Origin: Terrimonas pollutisoli
Lineage (GTDB): Bacteria > Bacteroidota > Bacteroidia > Chitinophagales > Chitinophagaceae
Reading direction: 5' to 3'
Assembly: GCF_029360765.1 (NCBI RefSeq)
Contig: NZ_JARKNA010000004.1
Span: 372,001 to 436,000 of the forward strand
DNA length: 64,000 nucleotides
Below the pieces are notes generated by a model. The model ran no database searches, was not told the DNA's origin, and saw only the letters and a list, made by a program, of their open reading frames with translations. Made by a program: the position numbers and the translations under genes. Shown piece after piece: positions 7,414 to 16,563 of the stretch. Each line of letters begins with the position of its first letter. Within the stretch, counting starts at the first letter, position 1.

Positions 7414-8655
7414 ATGAAAAAGATAACTATCAATATATTTTCTGTTTTATTCATTGCTCTGTTTGCACTCGCCACTTTTAGCTCCTGCAACAGCGAAACA
7501 AAAGGTGCCCCTGCAGAAGAAAAGAAAGAAACAGCCGCAGCCTATAAACTTGGATTTATTCCGCTCACCGATTGCGCTTCGCTTGTAATGGCCAAAGAGC
7601 TTGGCTACTTTGAGCAGGAAGGAGTAAATGTTGAATTGTCGAAAGAAGCGTCCTGGGCCAATATCCGTGATAAAATAATAACAGGTGAGTTGACCGGGGC
7701 CCATTGTTTATTCAGCATGCCGTTTTCTGTATATAGCGGTGTTGGCGGTAAAGCTGAAAGTGTAATGAAAATAGCGATGATTATTAATAATAACGGGCAA
7801 GCCATTACACTCGCTAATAAATTCGGCGACCTGGTGGGAAATAATGAAACATCGAAAGTAGCTTCTGCGGTTGATAAATTAAATGCCGCTAAACAAGTTC
7901 AATTCGCCATGACCTTTCCAGGTGGAACCCATGATATTTGGTTGCGTACCTGGTTGTCAGCAGTGGGAATCGATGCTAACAAAGTAGGGATCAAAACTAT
8001 TCCTCCTCCGCAAATGGTTGCCAACATGAAAGTAGATAATATGGACGGTTTCTGCGTAGGTGAACCCTGGAACGGTGTAGCGGTAAAAGATGGTATAGGT
8101 TTTACGCATATTGCTTCGCAGGAAATATGGAAAAATCATCCGGAAAAAGCGCTGGTGGTAAATGAAAAATTCAGCGCTGACAAAAAAGATGACCTGAAGA
8201 AAATCATGAAAGCGGTGATCAGGGCTTCCCAATGGTTGGACACCATGGAGAACAGGAAGAAAGCAGCTGAAATTATCGGGCAACAACAATATGTAAATGC
8301 ACCGGCAGCGGTAATTGAAGCAAGGCTGATGGGTATCAATAATGTGGGTAACAAGTTTGGTGAAAAAAAGTATACTGACGACTACATGAAGTTTTTTGAT
8401 GGCGGCAACACCAATTTCCCCCGCAAAAGTTATGGCATGTGGGCTCTGGCGAAATACGTAGAGTGGGGTTTGTTAAAGACTGCGCCTGCCGATTATAAAG
8501 CCATTGCTGATAAAATTGTCATGCAGGATCTGTACAATGAAGTGATAGCGGAGATGAAAGTTCCTTCGCCCAACGATGACATGAAGCCGTTTAAACTGGC
8601 AATTGAAAACAAAACATTTGATCCGGCAAATATTGCCGCTTATATCAAAAAATAA
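7414..8655 (+). CDS. nrtA: Nitrate ABC transporter substrate-binding lipoprotein (NrtA/CmpA family)
   Basis: Captures nitrate or nitrite in the periplasm for the adjacent permease and ATPase. The N-terminus is a lipoprotein signal with lipobox FSSC, modified Cys at 25, then a charged linker. The mature part begins with the family-typical LGFIPLTDCASLVMAKELGY and continues with the CmpA/NrtA hallmarks FAMTFPGGTHD (about 170) and DGFCVGEPWN (about 213). At 413 residues it is a normal single binding protein, not the NrtC-type ATPase fusion. It is first of three tightly spaced transporter genes. Bicarbonate or cyanate are alternatives within this family, but the nitrate reductase neighbours make nitrate most likely. 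Confidence 0.9.
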   Translation: MKKITINIFSVLFIALFALATFSSCNSETKGAPAEEKKETAAAYKLGFIPLTDCASLVMAKELGYFEQEGVNVELSKEASWANIRDKIITGELTGAHCLFSMPFSVYSGVGGKAESVMKIAMIINNNGQAITLANKFGDLVGNNETSKVASAVDKLNAAKQVQFAMTFPGGTHDIWLRTWLSAVGIDANKVGIKTIPPPQMVANMKVDNMDGFCVGEPWNGVAVKDGIGFTHIASQEIWKNHPEKALVVNEKFSADKKDDLKKIMKAVIRASQWLDTMENRKKAAEIIGQQQYVNAPAAVIEARLMGINNVGNKFGEKKYTDDYMKFFDGGNTNFPRKSYGMWALAKYVEWGLLKTAPADYKAIADKIVMQDLYNEVIAEMKVPSPNDDMKPFKLAIENKTFDPANIAAYIKK

Positions 8656-8700
8656 ATCAGGGGCGAAGACTGTTAGGCTCCAAACATTAAAAAAAAGGTT

Positions 8701-9480
8701 ATGATAAAAAAGTTTTTACCAGCCGTTTATTTTGTAATAGGAATTGCCCTGTTGCTGGGCCTGTTTGATATAGCCAGTTGGATTACTGCATCCAATAAAA
8801 TACCTATTCCGTCGGCTTCAAAAGTTTTGGGCACCTTATATGATCTGTGGAAAGATCCTTTTTATGATAACGGCCCCAATGATAAAGGCATCGGTCACCA
8901 ATTGTTGAAATCTTTGGTGACAGTGTTTAAAGGATTCCTGTTAGCTACCATGGTAGCACTGCCGGTGGGTTACCTGATTGGTTCCAGTAAAACCATGATG
9001 CGGATACTAAATCCCGCTATCCAGGTATTGCGCCCGGTTTCTCCATTAGCATGGTTTCCTTTAGGGCTTGCATTGTTTGAAGCATCTGATAAGGCCGCAG
9101 TCTTCGCCGTTTTTATTACCTGTATCTGGCCAACGCTGGTCAATACAGCATTGGGTGTTGCTTCTGTTCCCAACGATCATAAAAACGTGGGCAAAGCTTT
9201 TGGATTTTCAAAATGGAAGACCATTATCAAAATTTATTTGCCGTTTAGTCTTCCTTACATTTTTACCGGGCTGAAATTAAGTATCGGTGTAGCCTGGTTG
9301 GTGATCGTTGCCGCCGAAATGCTTTCCGGTGGCGCTGGTATCGGCTTTTTTGTATGGGATAGCTGGAATGCTTCGAGCCTTGAAAAAGTGGTGGCAGCTA
9401 TACTAATAATTGGTGTGATTGGTTTGTTGCTGGACAGAGCATTTTCTGCATTGCAGCACAAATACAGTTATGCATCATAA
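8701..9480 (+). CDS. nrtB: Nitrate ABC transporter permease (NrtB type)
   Basis: An inner-membrane permease of 259 residues with about six membrane spans, the first at 7-28. The cytoplasmic EAA loop that contacts the ATPase reads GKAFGFSKWKTIIKIYLP (about 163-180). It belongs to the NrtB/SsuC/TauC group. It lies 45 bp after the binding-protein gene and 27 bp before the ATPase gene, forming one transport unit. Only one permease is encoded, so it probably works as a homodimer. Confidence 0.92.
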   Translation: MIKKFLPAVYFVIGIALLLGLFDIASWITASNKIPIPSASKVLGTLYDLWKDPFYDNGPNDKGIGHQLLKSLVTVFKGFLLATMVALPVGYLIGSSKTMMRILNPAIQVLRPVSPLAWFPLGLALFEASDKAAVFAVFITCIWPTLVNTALGVASVPNDHKNVGKAFGFSKWKTIIKIYLPFSLPYIFTGLKLSIGVAWLVIVAAEMLSGGAGIGFFVWDSWNASSLEKVVAAILIIGVIGLLLDRAFSALQHKYSYAS

Positions 9481-9507
9481 CCATTTTAAAATTTTAAAAA
9501 GCGAATC

Positions 9508-10371
9508 ATGGAAACTCCTGTTATAAAAATAGATACCGACTCGATAGCGGAAGAGTTGATTGACTCGGCCATTTATGGCAATGCTATTGAAGTGGATAAC
9601 CTGACGGTTAGTTTTAAGACGGCCAACGGGATCTATACTGCGATCAAAGAAATCTCCTTATCTGTGAAAAAAGGGGAGATCGTTTCATTGATCGGTCACT
9701 CCGGTTGTGGTAAGTCAACGTTGATGAGTGCTATCAGTGGTATGGTAAAACCAACCAGTGGTTCGGTTGTCGCCAATGGAAAAACGGTATCTGGCCCCGG
9801 ACCTGACAGGGGAATTGTTTTCCAGAATTATTCTTTGCTGCCATGGCTCAGTGTATATAGAAATATTTATGAAGCCGTTGATTCAGCCTTGAAAGATCTG
9901 TCAGTTGCTGAAAAGAAAGAACTGGTGGCAAAAAATCTGAAACAGGTAAACTTGTGGGATCATAAAGACAAACTGCCCGGCCAACTATCGGGTGGTATGA
10001 AACAGCGGGTGGCCATTGCCCGGGCTTTTGCTATCAATCCGTCTATTTTATTATTGGACGAACCGTTTGGTGCACTTGATGCATTGACGAAAAGTAATAT
10101 GCATGTAGAGTTGCTGAAACTTTGGAACCTTGATAACAGGGAAAAGACAATTGTAATGGTAACGCATGATATTGAAGAAGCCATTTTTCTTAGCGATCGT
10201 GTGGTAGTGTTGAATAATGGTCCTGCCGCAACTATCAAAGAAATCATTGATGTTCCGCTTCCGCGGCCCCGTAATAAAAAAGAGATCGTGCATGACCAGG
10301 CTTATATGGCTACACACGACAAACTATTGAACTTATTGATCGATAAATTTTCAATTGACGATATACATTGA
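9508..10371 (+). CDS. nrtD: Nitrate ABC transporter ATP-binding protein (NrtD type)
   Basis: Energises the NrtAB importer on the cytoplasmic side. Walker A GHSGCGKST is at 63-71, the signature LSGGM starts at residue 160, Walker B ends with D184-E185, and the switch histidine is in VTHDIEEA (about 215). It has 287 residues, with an N-terminal extension of about 28 residues rich in acidic and hydrophobic residues before the ABC core. No NrtA-like domain is fused, which separates it from cyanobacterial NrtC. The gene follows the permease closely and is 27 bp before the MFS transporter. Confidence 0.93.
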   Translation: METPVIKIDTDSIAEELIDSAIYGNAIEVDNLTVSFKTANGIYTAIKEISLSVKKGEIVSLIGHSGCGKSTLMSAISGMVKPTSGSVVANGKTVSGPGPDRGIVFQNYSLLPWLSVYRNIYEAVDSALKDLSVAEKKELVAKNLKQVNLWDHKDKLPGQLSGGMKQRVAIARAFAINPSILLLDEPFGALDALTKSNMHVELLKLWNLDNREKTIVMVTHDIEEAIFLSDRVVVLNNGPAATIKEIIDVPLPRPRNKKEIVHDQAYMATHDKLLNLLIDKFSIDDIH

Positions 10372-10398
10372 TTCTGTTAAATATTTAAAACCCGGTTC

Positions 10399-11718
10399 AT
10401 GGAACAAAATTCATTGCAGCAGCCATTAAACAAACTCAATATCTTTTCATTGAAAGGTGTACAAATGAAAACCTTTCATATTACCTGGCTTACTTTCTTC
10501 TTTTGTTTTTTCGCCTGGTTTGGTATTGCACCGCTGATGCCACTTGTCAGTGAGTCATTGCATTTAACCAAAGCACAAAAGGGAAATGTAGCTATAGCTG
10601 CTGTTAGCGCTACTATTATTGCCCGGTTGATCATCGGAAGATTGACAGATAAGTTTGGACCACGTAAGGTATATACCTGGCTACTGGTGATCTGTGCTTT
10701 CCCGGTTATGTTGATCGGACTGGCTGATAGTTATATGACGTTCCTGTTATTTCGTTTGGGAATTGGAGTGATCGGGGCTTCGTTTGTATTAACGCAGTTT
10801 CACACATCTGTGATGTTTGCACCCAATATCAAAGGTACCGCCAATGCAACCGCCGGTGGTTTTGGAAATACAGGTGGCGGCGCCACACAGATCGTGATGC
10901 CGTTGATCGCAGCGGGATTGGTGGGAGCAGGCTGGGTAAGCCAGGCGGACAGTTGGAGATATGCCATGATCATTCCCGGGATATTATTATTGGTAATGGC
11001 GTGGCTGTATTGGAAATATACCAAAGACACTCCGGCTGGAAATTTTGATGAGTTACCAGTTGTGGAGACAGGAAAAAAAGAAAATACTTTTTTGGCAGCA
11101 GCTAAAGATTATCGTACCTGGGTATTGACCATAGCCTATGCTGCTTGCTTCGGTGTAGAGATCACGGTTGACAACTTTGCCGCTTCCTATTTTCATGATG
11201 ACTATAAAGCCACGTTGATTTTTGCCGGCTTATTGGCCAGTCTTTTCGGTTGGCTCAATCTTTTTGCCCGTGCACTGGGTGGTATTGTATCGGATAAAGT
11301 GGGGAAGAAATTTGGTTTTAATGGTAAGGTAAGCCTGCTGGCAATCCTGTTACTATTGGAAGGCGTTGGCATCATGTTATTTTCAAATGCAGGAGGTTTG
11401 GTATTGGCTATCACCATGATGTTCTTTTTTGGTTTGTGTTTAAAAATGGCCAATGGCGCCACTTATAGTATTGTTCCATTTATTAATCCGAAAGCGGTAG
11501 GAAGTGTAGCCGGTATCGTTGGTGCGGGAGGTAATGTCGGAGCGATGGTAATTGGCTTTTTATTTAAATCCATGTCCTATTCGGCAGCATTTCTTTATCT
11601 CGGCGCTGCGGTATTTGCCGTAGGCGTCGTGGTGCTGGTAGTTCGACTAATGAGTAAAAAGGAAGTAGAAAATAAATTGGCAGAACCAGTGGCGATATCG
11701 GAGGCTGCGGCGGCGTAA
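10399..11718 (+). CDS. narK: NarK-type nitrate/nitrite MFS transporter
   Basis: A 439-residue inner-membrane carrier with about 12 membrane spans. Both nitrate-signature regions of the NNP family are visible: AGGFGNTGGGATQ (about 150-162) and VGAGGNVGAMV (about 374-384). The loop after helix 2 has the MFS motif GRLTDKFGPRK. It lies in the same operon as the ABC importer, so the locus has two different inner-membrane nitrate/nitrite systems; it may import nitrate or manage nitrite. The Ala-rich C-terminus runs into a repeat-rich gap before the nitrate reductase gene. Confidence 0.93.
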   Translation: MEQNSLQQPLNKLNIFSLKGVQMKTFHITWLTFFFCFFAWFGIAPLMPLVSESLHLTKAQKGNVAIAAVSATIIARLIIGRLTDKFGPRKVYTWLLVICAFPVMLIGLADSYMTFLLFRLGIGVIGASFVLTQFHTSVMFAPNIKGTANATAGGFGNTGGGATQIVMPLIAAGLVGAGWVSQADSWRYAMIIPGILLLVMAWLYWKYTKDTPAGNFDELPVVETGKKENTFLAAAKDYRTWVLTIAYAACFGVEITVDNFAASYFHDDYKATLIFAGLLASLFGWLNLFARALGGIVSDKVGKKFGFNGKVSLLAILLLLEGVGIMLFSNAGGLVLAITMMFFFGLCLKMANGATYSIVPFINPKAVGSVAGIVGAGGNVGAMVIGFLFKSMSYSAAFLYLGAAVFAVGVVVLVVRLMSKKEVENKLAEPVAISEAAAA

Positions 11719-11720
11719 AG

Positions 11721-11957
11721 GCCCCCTCTAAATCTCCCCCATAGGGGAGACTTGCAACACACAGCCCTTGCTTTTCAGAGAAGTTGATAGAATAAAGCTC
11801 TTCGAAAATGGTGAATAGAGAACAAAAGATGAAGTAGTGATTATTTAGCTTGGATTTGCAATGTAGCACCGTCCTTCTCCCTGGGAGAAGGATAAGAGGA
11901 TGAGGTTGCTCAGTAGAGAACAAAGGGATGAAGAGTGCGACTTGCCTACCGGCAGGC
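11721..11957. repeat. Mosaic of three palindromic intergenic repeat elements
   Basis: The 295-bp gap between narK and nitrate reductase holds three separate dyads: TCTCCCC/GGGGAGA (11733-11750), CCTTCTCCC-T-GGGAGAAGG (11873-11891) and the near-palindrome GCCTACCGGCAGGC (11944-11957). Each resembles short repeats that recur widely in Bacteroidota genomes, though multiplicity cannot be tested here. No gene is seen in the gap. The dyads may stop or stabilise the upstream transcript. Confidence 0.6.
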
Positions 11958-12013
11958 AGGCGCAACAAAGCCGATAGCAGTACAAAAGCTTGTCAAAAAA
12001 AAATAATTAAAAG

Positions 12014-15000
12014 TTGAGTGATATAAATTCCATAGACGATTTTTCAAAACCTCTCCATAAGGATGGGGAGTATAAAACGACTTGCTGCTATTGTGGAGTA
12101 GGCTGCGGTATTGTTGTAAAAAAAGATAAGCTCGGCAGAGTTTCTGTCGAGGGCGATGCATCTCATCCTGTCAATAAGGGAATGCTTTGCAGTAAGGGAA
12201 TGAACCTTCATCATACGGTGAATGACAAATCTGACAGGTTGCTGTATCCGGAAATGCGTTATAGCCGCAATCAGCCCCGGCAAAGGGTTTCATGGGATGC
12301 AGCCCTGGAAAGAACGGCGGCGGTATTCAAAACTTTTATTGATAAATATGGGCCTGACTCGGTAGCGTTCTATGCTTCCGGTCAGTGTCTGACGGAAGAA
12401 TATTATGTTGTCAATAAACTGATCAAAGGATTTATCGGCAGTAATAATATTGATACCAATTCCCGGCTTTGCATGAGCAGTGCGGTGGTGGGCTACAAAA
12501 TGAGTTTGGGTGAGGACAGTGTGCCGGTAAGCTATGATGACCTGGAACTGGCTGATTGCATTTTTGTAGCAGGTGCGAATCCTGCCTGGTGTCACCCGAT
12601 ATTATGGCGGAGAGTGGAAGCAGCAAGAGAGAAAAATCCGGCGATTAAAATTATTGTCAGCGATCCACGCAAGACACAAACCTGTTCCATCGCTGATCTT
12701 CATTTGCAGCTAAATCCCGGCACTGATATCACCCTGCATCATGCCATTGGCCGTTGTCTTATTGAAGAAGGTGAAATCAATGATGACTTTGTACAAAATC
12801 ATACCGACGGGTTTGAAAAATATAAAGAAGTTGTTTTTGAAAGATCCATTGCTGAAGCGGCTGCTATATGTGGCGTTGCAGAAAAAGATATCCGGCTGGC
12901 AGCTTCTTATATCGGCAATGCAAAAGGGTTTATCACCATGTGGACGATGGGGTTGAATCAAAGTGTGATCGGGGTGAATAAAAATCTTTCGCTGATCAAT
13001 CTTAATCTAATCACTGGCCACATTGGCAAACCCGGCTCGGGACCATTCTCGTTAACGGGTCAGCCCAATGCGATGGGTGGACGAGAAGTAGGAGGTCTTT
13101 CTAACTTACTGCCGGCACATCGGGATCTGTTGAATGAAGCAGACCGGAACGAAGTAGAGAGATTCTGGCAGATACCGTTGGGTACGATCCAACCAAAGCC
13201 AGGCCTGACGGCTACAGAAATGTTTGATGCCTTGAACGATGGTAAACTAAAAGCCATCTGGATTCTTTGCACCAATCCGCTGATCAGTTTGCCGGATGTG
13301 CGCAAAGCAGAGCAAGGTTTAAAGAAAGCTAAATTCGTTGTAGTGCAGGATGTGACCAGCAAATTGGAGACATTATCGTATGCCGATGTTGTTCTACCCG
13401 CAGCTGCATGGGTTGAAAAAGAAGGCACCATGACCAATGCGGGTCGATATATTTCCCTCCTTTCAAAGGTTATAGATGCGCCGGGTGAAGCATTGCCTGA
13501 TGCAGAGATCATTTGCCGCTTCGCTCAAAAAATGGGCTTTAGTGGATTTGATTTTAAGAATGCCGCGGAGATTTATGCCGAGCATGCGGCATTGACAAAA
13601 GGAACATCTATCGATATCAGCGATTTGGATTATAGTATTCTGAAAAAGAAAAGAACAGTTCAATGGCCTTATAGGAAGGAGATCAATGGCCATGGAACTC
13701 CCCGTTTATTCACGGATAAAAAATTTTATACCGAATCTCAAAGAGCCATTATTCACTCCTTTGATGATAGTAACCAAAGTGAAGGCGTCAATGAAACACA
13801 TCCTTTGATTCTCACTACGGGTCGCATCCGGGATCACTGGCATACCATGAGCAAGACGGGTAAAGTGAATAAACTCCGTCAACACATCAGTGAAGCTTTT
13901 TTAGAAATTCACCCGGAAGATGCCAGCCGCAGAAACATCAAGGAAAATGACCTGGTTGAAATTTTTAATGACCGCGGCAATGTCAGAGTTAAAGCAAAAT
14001 TGTCAACGGATATTAAAGAAGGTGTGGTTTTCCTCCCGATGCATTGGGGCAAGGTTTTGAACAGCGATCTGAACAGGGCCAATAATCTCACCAATAATTT
14101 GGTAGATGCAAAGAGTAAAGAACCTGATTTTAAATTCAGCGCTGTACAGGTAAGATTACATAAGAAAGCGAGACAAAAAATTATTGTTGTCGGTGCCGGG
14201 GCAGGCGCCTGTGGCTTTGTAAAAAGTTACCGGGCATTAAATACGGAAGATGAAATTGAAATATTCAGCAAAGAAGATTTTCCTTTTTACAACCGGGTAT
14301 TGCTTCCCGATTATATCAGCGGTACGCTACCGTGGAACAGTCTTGTTAAAATGACTGACGAAGAGGAGTATGACTACAATATCAAATTGCATCGCGGCGT
14401 AAGCATCGAACACATTGACCGGGAAAAGAAAATCGTAACGGACAATAAAGGAAATGTACACTCCTATGATGTATTGATTATGGCGACCGGCAGCCGCGCA
14501 GCAATGCTGCGGGATGTGCCGGCGATGAAGGGCATTTTCACGATGCGCAGCCGGTTAGATGCAGATAATTTTAAAGAGCATGTTGATGCTTCAAAAGGCG
14601 GGGTAGTGATCGTTGGTGGTGGTTTGTTGGGTATTGAACTGGCTGCATCCCTGCGTGAGGTAAATGTGGAAGTGACGATCGTTCAACGTATTTCCCGTTT
14701 AATGGATCGCCAGCTTGATCCTTTGGGTAGCCAGTTGCTGCATGAAGAACTTACAGATAAAGGCGTCGATATTTATTATAATGATGAAATAGAAAGATTC
14801 CTCGGCGATACAACAGTTTCCGGCATTCGTTTGAAAAGTGGTTTGATGATCAATTGCCAGGCTATTGTGATCGCTATTGGTACCGTGCCAAATATTGAAA
14901 TAGCAAGGGCAAGCCAACTGGAATGTAAACGCGGCGTGGTAGTAAATGAGTACCTGCAAACAAATGATCCTTCCGTTTTTGCTATTGGAGAAATAGCGGA

Positions 15001-15577
15001 GTTTAAAGGATTCTTATTTGGAATCACTGCTGCTGCTGAACAACAGGCTGACATCGTGGCGAGATATTTAAGCGGAGATATTTCTAAATATTATAGCGGT
15101 TCCTTATTGATGAATATCCTGAAAATGCATGGCACGGATCTGTGTTCGTTGGGCGAAGTAGAATGCCCGGATGACCCGGCCTACGAAGAAGTGGTCTTTA
15201 TTGATAAAGCGAAACGATATTATAAAAAATGTATCATCCACAATGACCGGCTGATTGGCGCTATTTTGATCGGCGATAAAGCGGAATTCCTCGAATACCG
15301 CAACCTGATTGAAAACAAGATCGAGTTGAGCGAAAAACGTTTACAGTTACTTCGGTCAGGCAAAGCACCGGAACCCGTCATTGGTAAATTGGTATGCAGT
15401 TGTAACAATGTAGGCGAAGGCAATCTTATCAACAAGATCAATGAAGGATGCAGGGATCATTTACAATTGTGCCAGTTGAGTGGTGCAGGCATGGGTTGTG
15501 GCAGTTGCCGCCCGGAAGTGAAAGCCATTTTAGAAGCAAACACTAATTCATTACAAGTAAATTTAAAAATAGCATAA
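12014..15577 (+). CDS. nasA: Assimilatory nitrate reductase fused to FAD/NAD reductase and BFD [2Fe-2S] domain
   Basis: Reduces nitrate to nitrite with NAD(P)H in one 1187-residue chain. Residues 1-700 are a bis-MGD oxidoreductase: [4Fe-4S] ligands C24, C27, C31 and C59, and the Mo-ligand cysteine C153 in SRLCMSS. Residues about 720-1010 are a pyridine-nucleotide-disulfide-type FAD/NAD module (GAGAGACG from 727, second GGGLLG near 875). A BFD-like [2Fe-2S] domain closes the chain with C1128, C1130, C1162 and C1165. The added modules resemble the N-terminal half of NirB and replace a separate NasB subunit. The start is a TTG: an in-frame TAA lies one codon upstream and no ATG occurs before the cysteine cluster. 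The N-terminus has no signal peptide, so the enzyme is cytoplasmic. Confidence 0.95.
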   Translation: MSDINSIDDFSKPLHKDGEYKTTCCYCGVGCGIVVKKDKLGRVSVEGDASHPVNKGMLCSKGMNLHHTVNDKSDRLLYPEMRYSRNQPRQRVSWDAALERTAAVFKTFIDKYGPDSVAFYASGQCLTEEYYVVNKLIKGFIGSNNIDTNSRLCMSSAVVGYKMSLGEDSVPVSYDDLELADCIFVAGANPAWCHPILWRRVEAAREKNPAIKIIVSDPRKTQTCSIADLHLQLNPGTDITLHHAIGRCLIEEGEINDDFVQNHTDGFEKYKEVVFERSIAEAAAICGVAEKDIRLAASYIGNAKGFITMWTMGLNQSVIGVNKNLSLINLNLITGHIGKPGSGPFSLTGQPNAMGGREVGGLSNLLPAHRDLLNEADRNEVERFWQIPLGTIQPKPGLTATEMFDALNDGKLKAIWILCTNPLISLPDVRKAEQGLKKAKFVVVQDVTSKLETLSYADVVLPAAAWVEKEGTMTNAGRYISLLSKVIDAPGEALPDAEIICRFAQKMGFSGFDFKNAAEIYAEHAALTKGTSIDISDLDYSILKKKRTVQWPYRKEINGHGTPRLFTDKKFYTESQRAIIHSFDDSNQSEGVNETHPLILTTGRIRDHWHTMSKTGKVNKLRQHISEAFLEIHPEDASRRNIKENDLVEIFNDRGNVRVKAKLSTDIKEGVVFLPMHWGKVLNSDLNRANNLTNNLVDAKSKEPDFKFSAVQVRLHKKARQKIIVVGAGAGACGFVKSYRALNTEDEIEIFSKEDFPFYNRVLLPDYISGTLPWNSLVKMTDEEEYDYNIKLHRGVSIEHIDREKKIVTDNKGNVHSYDVLIMATGSRAAMLRDVPAMKGIFTMRSRLDADNFKEHVDASKGGVVIVGGGLLGIELAASLREVNVEVTIVQRISRLMDRQLDPLGSQLLHEELTDKGVDIYYNDEIERFLGDTTVSGIRLKSGLMINCQAIVIAIGTVPNIEIARASQLECKRGVVVNEYLQTNDPSVFAIGEIAEFKGFLFGITAAAEQQADIVARYLSGDISKYYSGSLLMNILKMHGTDLCSLGEVECPDDPAYEEVVFIDKAKRYYKKCIIHNDRLIGAILIGDKAEFLEYRNLIENKIELSEKRLQLLRSGKAPEPVIGKLVCSCNNVGEGNLINKINEGCRDHLQLCQLSGAGMGCGSCRPEVKAILEANTNSLQVNLKIA

Positions 15578-15605
15578 AAAAAAGTATCAAAACAATTTTT
15601 GCCAA

Positions 15606-16559
15606 ATGAACACAGGAGTCAAAATCAAAAGAACGGATAGTAATGATCCGGATTTTCAGTTGTTGATCACTCACCTCGATCATGAACTCTGGAATGAATT
15701 GAACGAAGACCAGGCTACTTACGATCAGTATAATAAGGTGCCTGACATTAAAACCGCTGTTGTATTGTACGCAAATGATAAGCCGGTTGCCATCGGATGT
15801 TTCAAAGAGTATAATAAGGTAACGGTTGAGATAAAGAGAATGTTTGTTGTAAAGGATTTTAGGGGACAAGGGCTATCTATTTCGGTACTGGATGAATTGG
15901 AGAAGTGGGCGAGAGAACTGGGTTTCCGGTATGCGATTCTGGAGACGAGCATACATTTCCAGGCTGCCAAGGCATTATATACAGGCGCGGGTTATCAAAT
16001 CATCGAAAATTATGACCAATATAAAGGGCTGGCAGAAAGTGTTTGCATGAAAAAAAAGTTATTTGAGGTAACAATACCTGCTGAATTCAGGGATTTAGAC
16101 GGAGTCGAATATTTTTCATTTGAAGAAGATTTCGTAGAAAAAAATATCCGCTGTATTCCCATGATTGTAAGATTTAAAATGGATAAAGCAGGGATCAAGT
16201 TGAAACTAAGCGAATGGACAAAGTTCACGGTTAGTGAAAGAATCCAATTAGCCAGTATGCCCTGTGAATCGGAAAATGAAGTGAAGCAATACCATGAGTA
16301 TTTGCGGGGTTTGGTGAAAAAGCATACTAATAAGGATGCAACATTATTGGAGTTGAATGGCTATCCCGAATGGCGTTTACAATACAGCATTCCTATTGAA
16401 GTAAGACAAAGGCTGGTGGATGAAAACAGTGATATGAGTGTTGAGCAATGGCGTGATCTGACCAGGCTGCAGCGGTTTGCATTGGTCAAACTAAGCCGGC
16501 CCGGCCACGAGAGCAAAAATTTTATTAAAGCAACCAGGGAGTTTGGAATAACCCAATAG
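15606..16559 (+). CDS. GNAT acetyltransferase fused to a NarM-like nitrate-reductase-associated domain
   Basis: A two-domain protein of 317 residues. Residues 1-152 form a GNAT fold with the acetyl-CoA loop RGQGLS after the strand RMFVVKD, and the late strand ETSIHFQAAKALYTGAGY. Residues about 165-317 match the nitrate-reductase-associated family (NarM, PF09655): EYFSFEEDF, then IRCIPMIVRFKMD and GIKLKLSEW. NarM is needed for cyanobacterial nitrate reductase activity. The gene lies 28 bp after nitrate reductase and 4 bp before the next gene, so a role in maturing or modifying nitrate reductase is likely. The target of the acetyltransferase half is unknown. Confidence 0.85.
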   Translation: MNTGVKIKRTDSNDPDFQLLITHLDHELWNELNEDQATYDQYNKVPDIKTAVVLYANDKPVAIGCFKEYNKVTVEIKRMFVVKDFRGQGLSISVLDELEKWARELGFRYAILETSIHFQAAKALYTGAGYQIIENYDQYKGLAESVCMKKKLFEVTIPAEFRDLDGVEYFSFEEDFVEKNIRCIPMIVRFKMDKAGIKLKLSEWTKFTVSERIQLASMPCESENEVKQYHEYLRGLVKKHTNKDATLLELNGYPEWRLQYSIPIEVRQRLVDENSDMSVEQWRDLTRLQRFALVKLSRPGHESKNFIKATREFGITQ

Positions 16560-16563
16560 ACAC

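Noticed and set aside
13060..13512. Minus-strand open frame inside nitrate reductase
   Set aside because: Antisense to a conserved molybdopterin domain; no start signal or motif.
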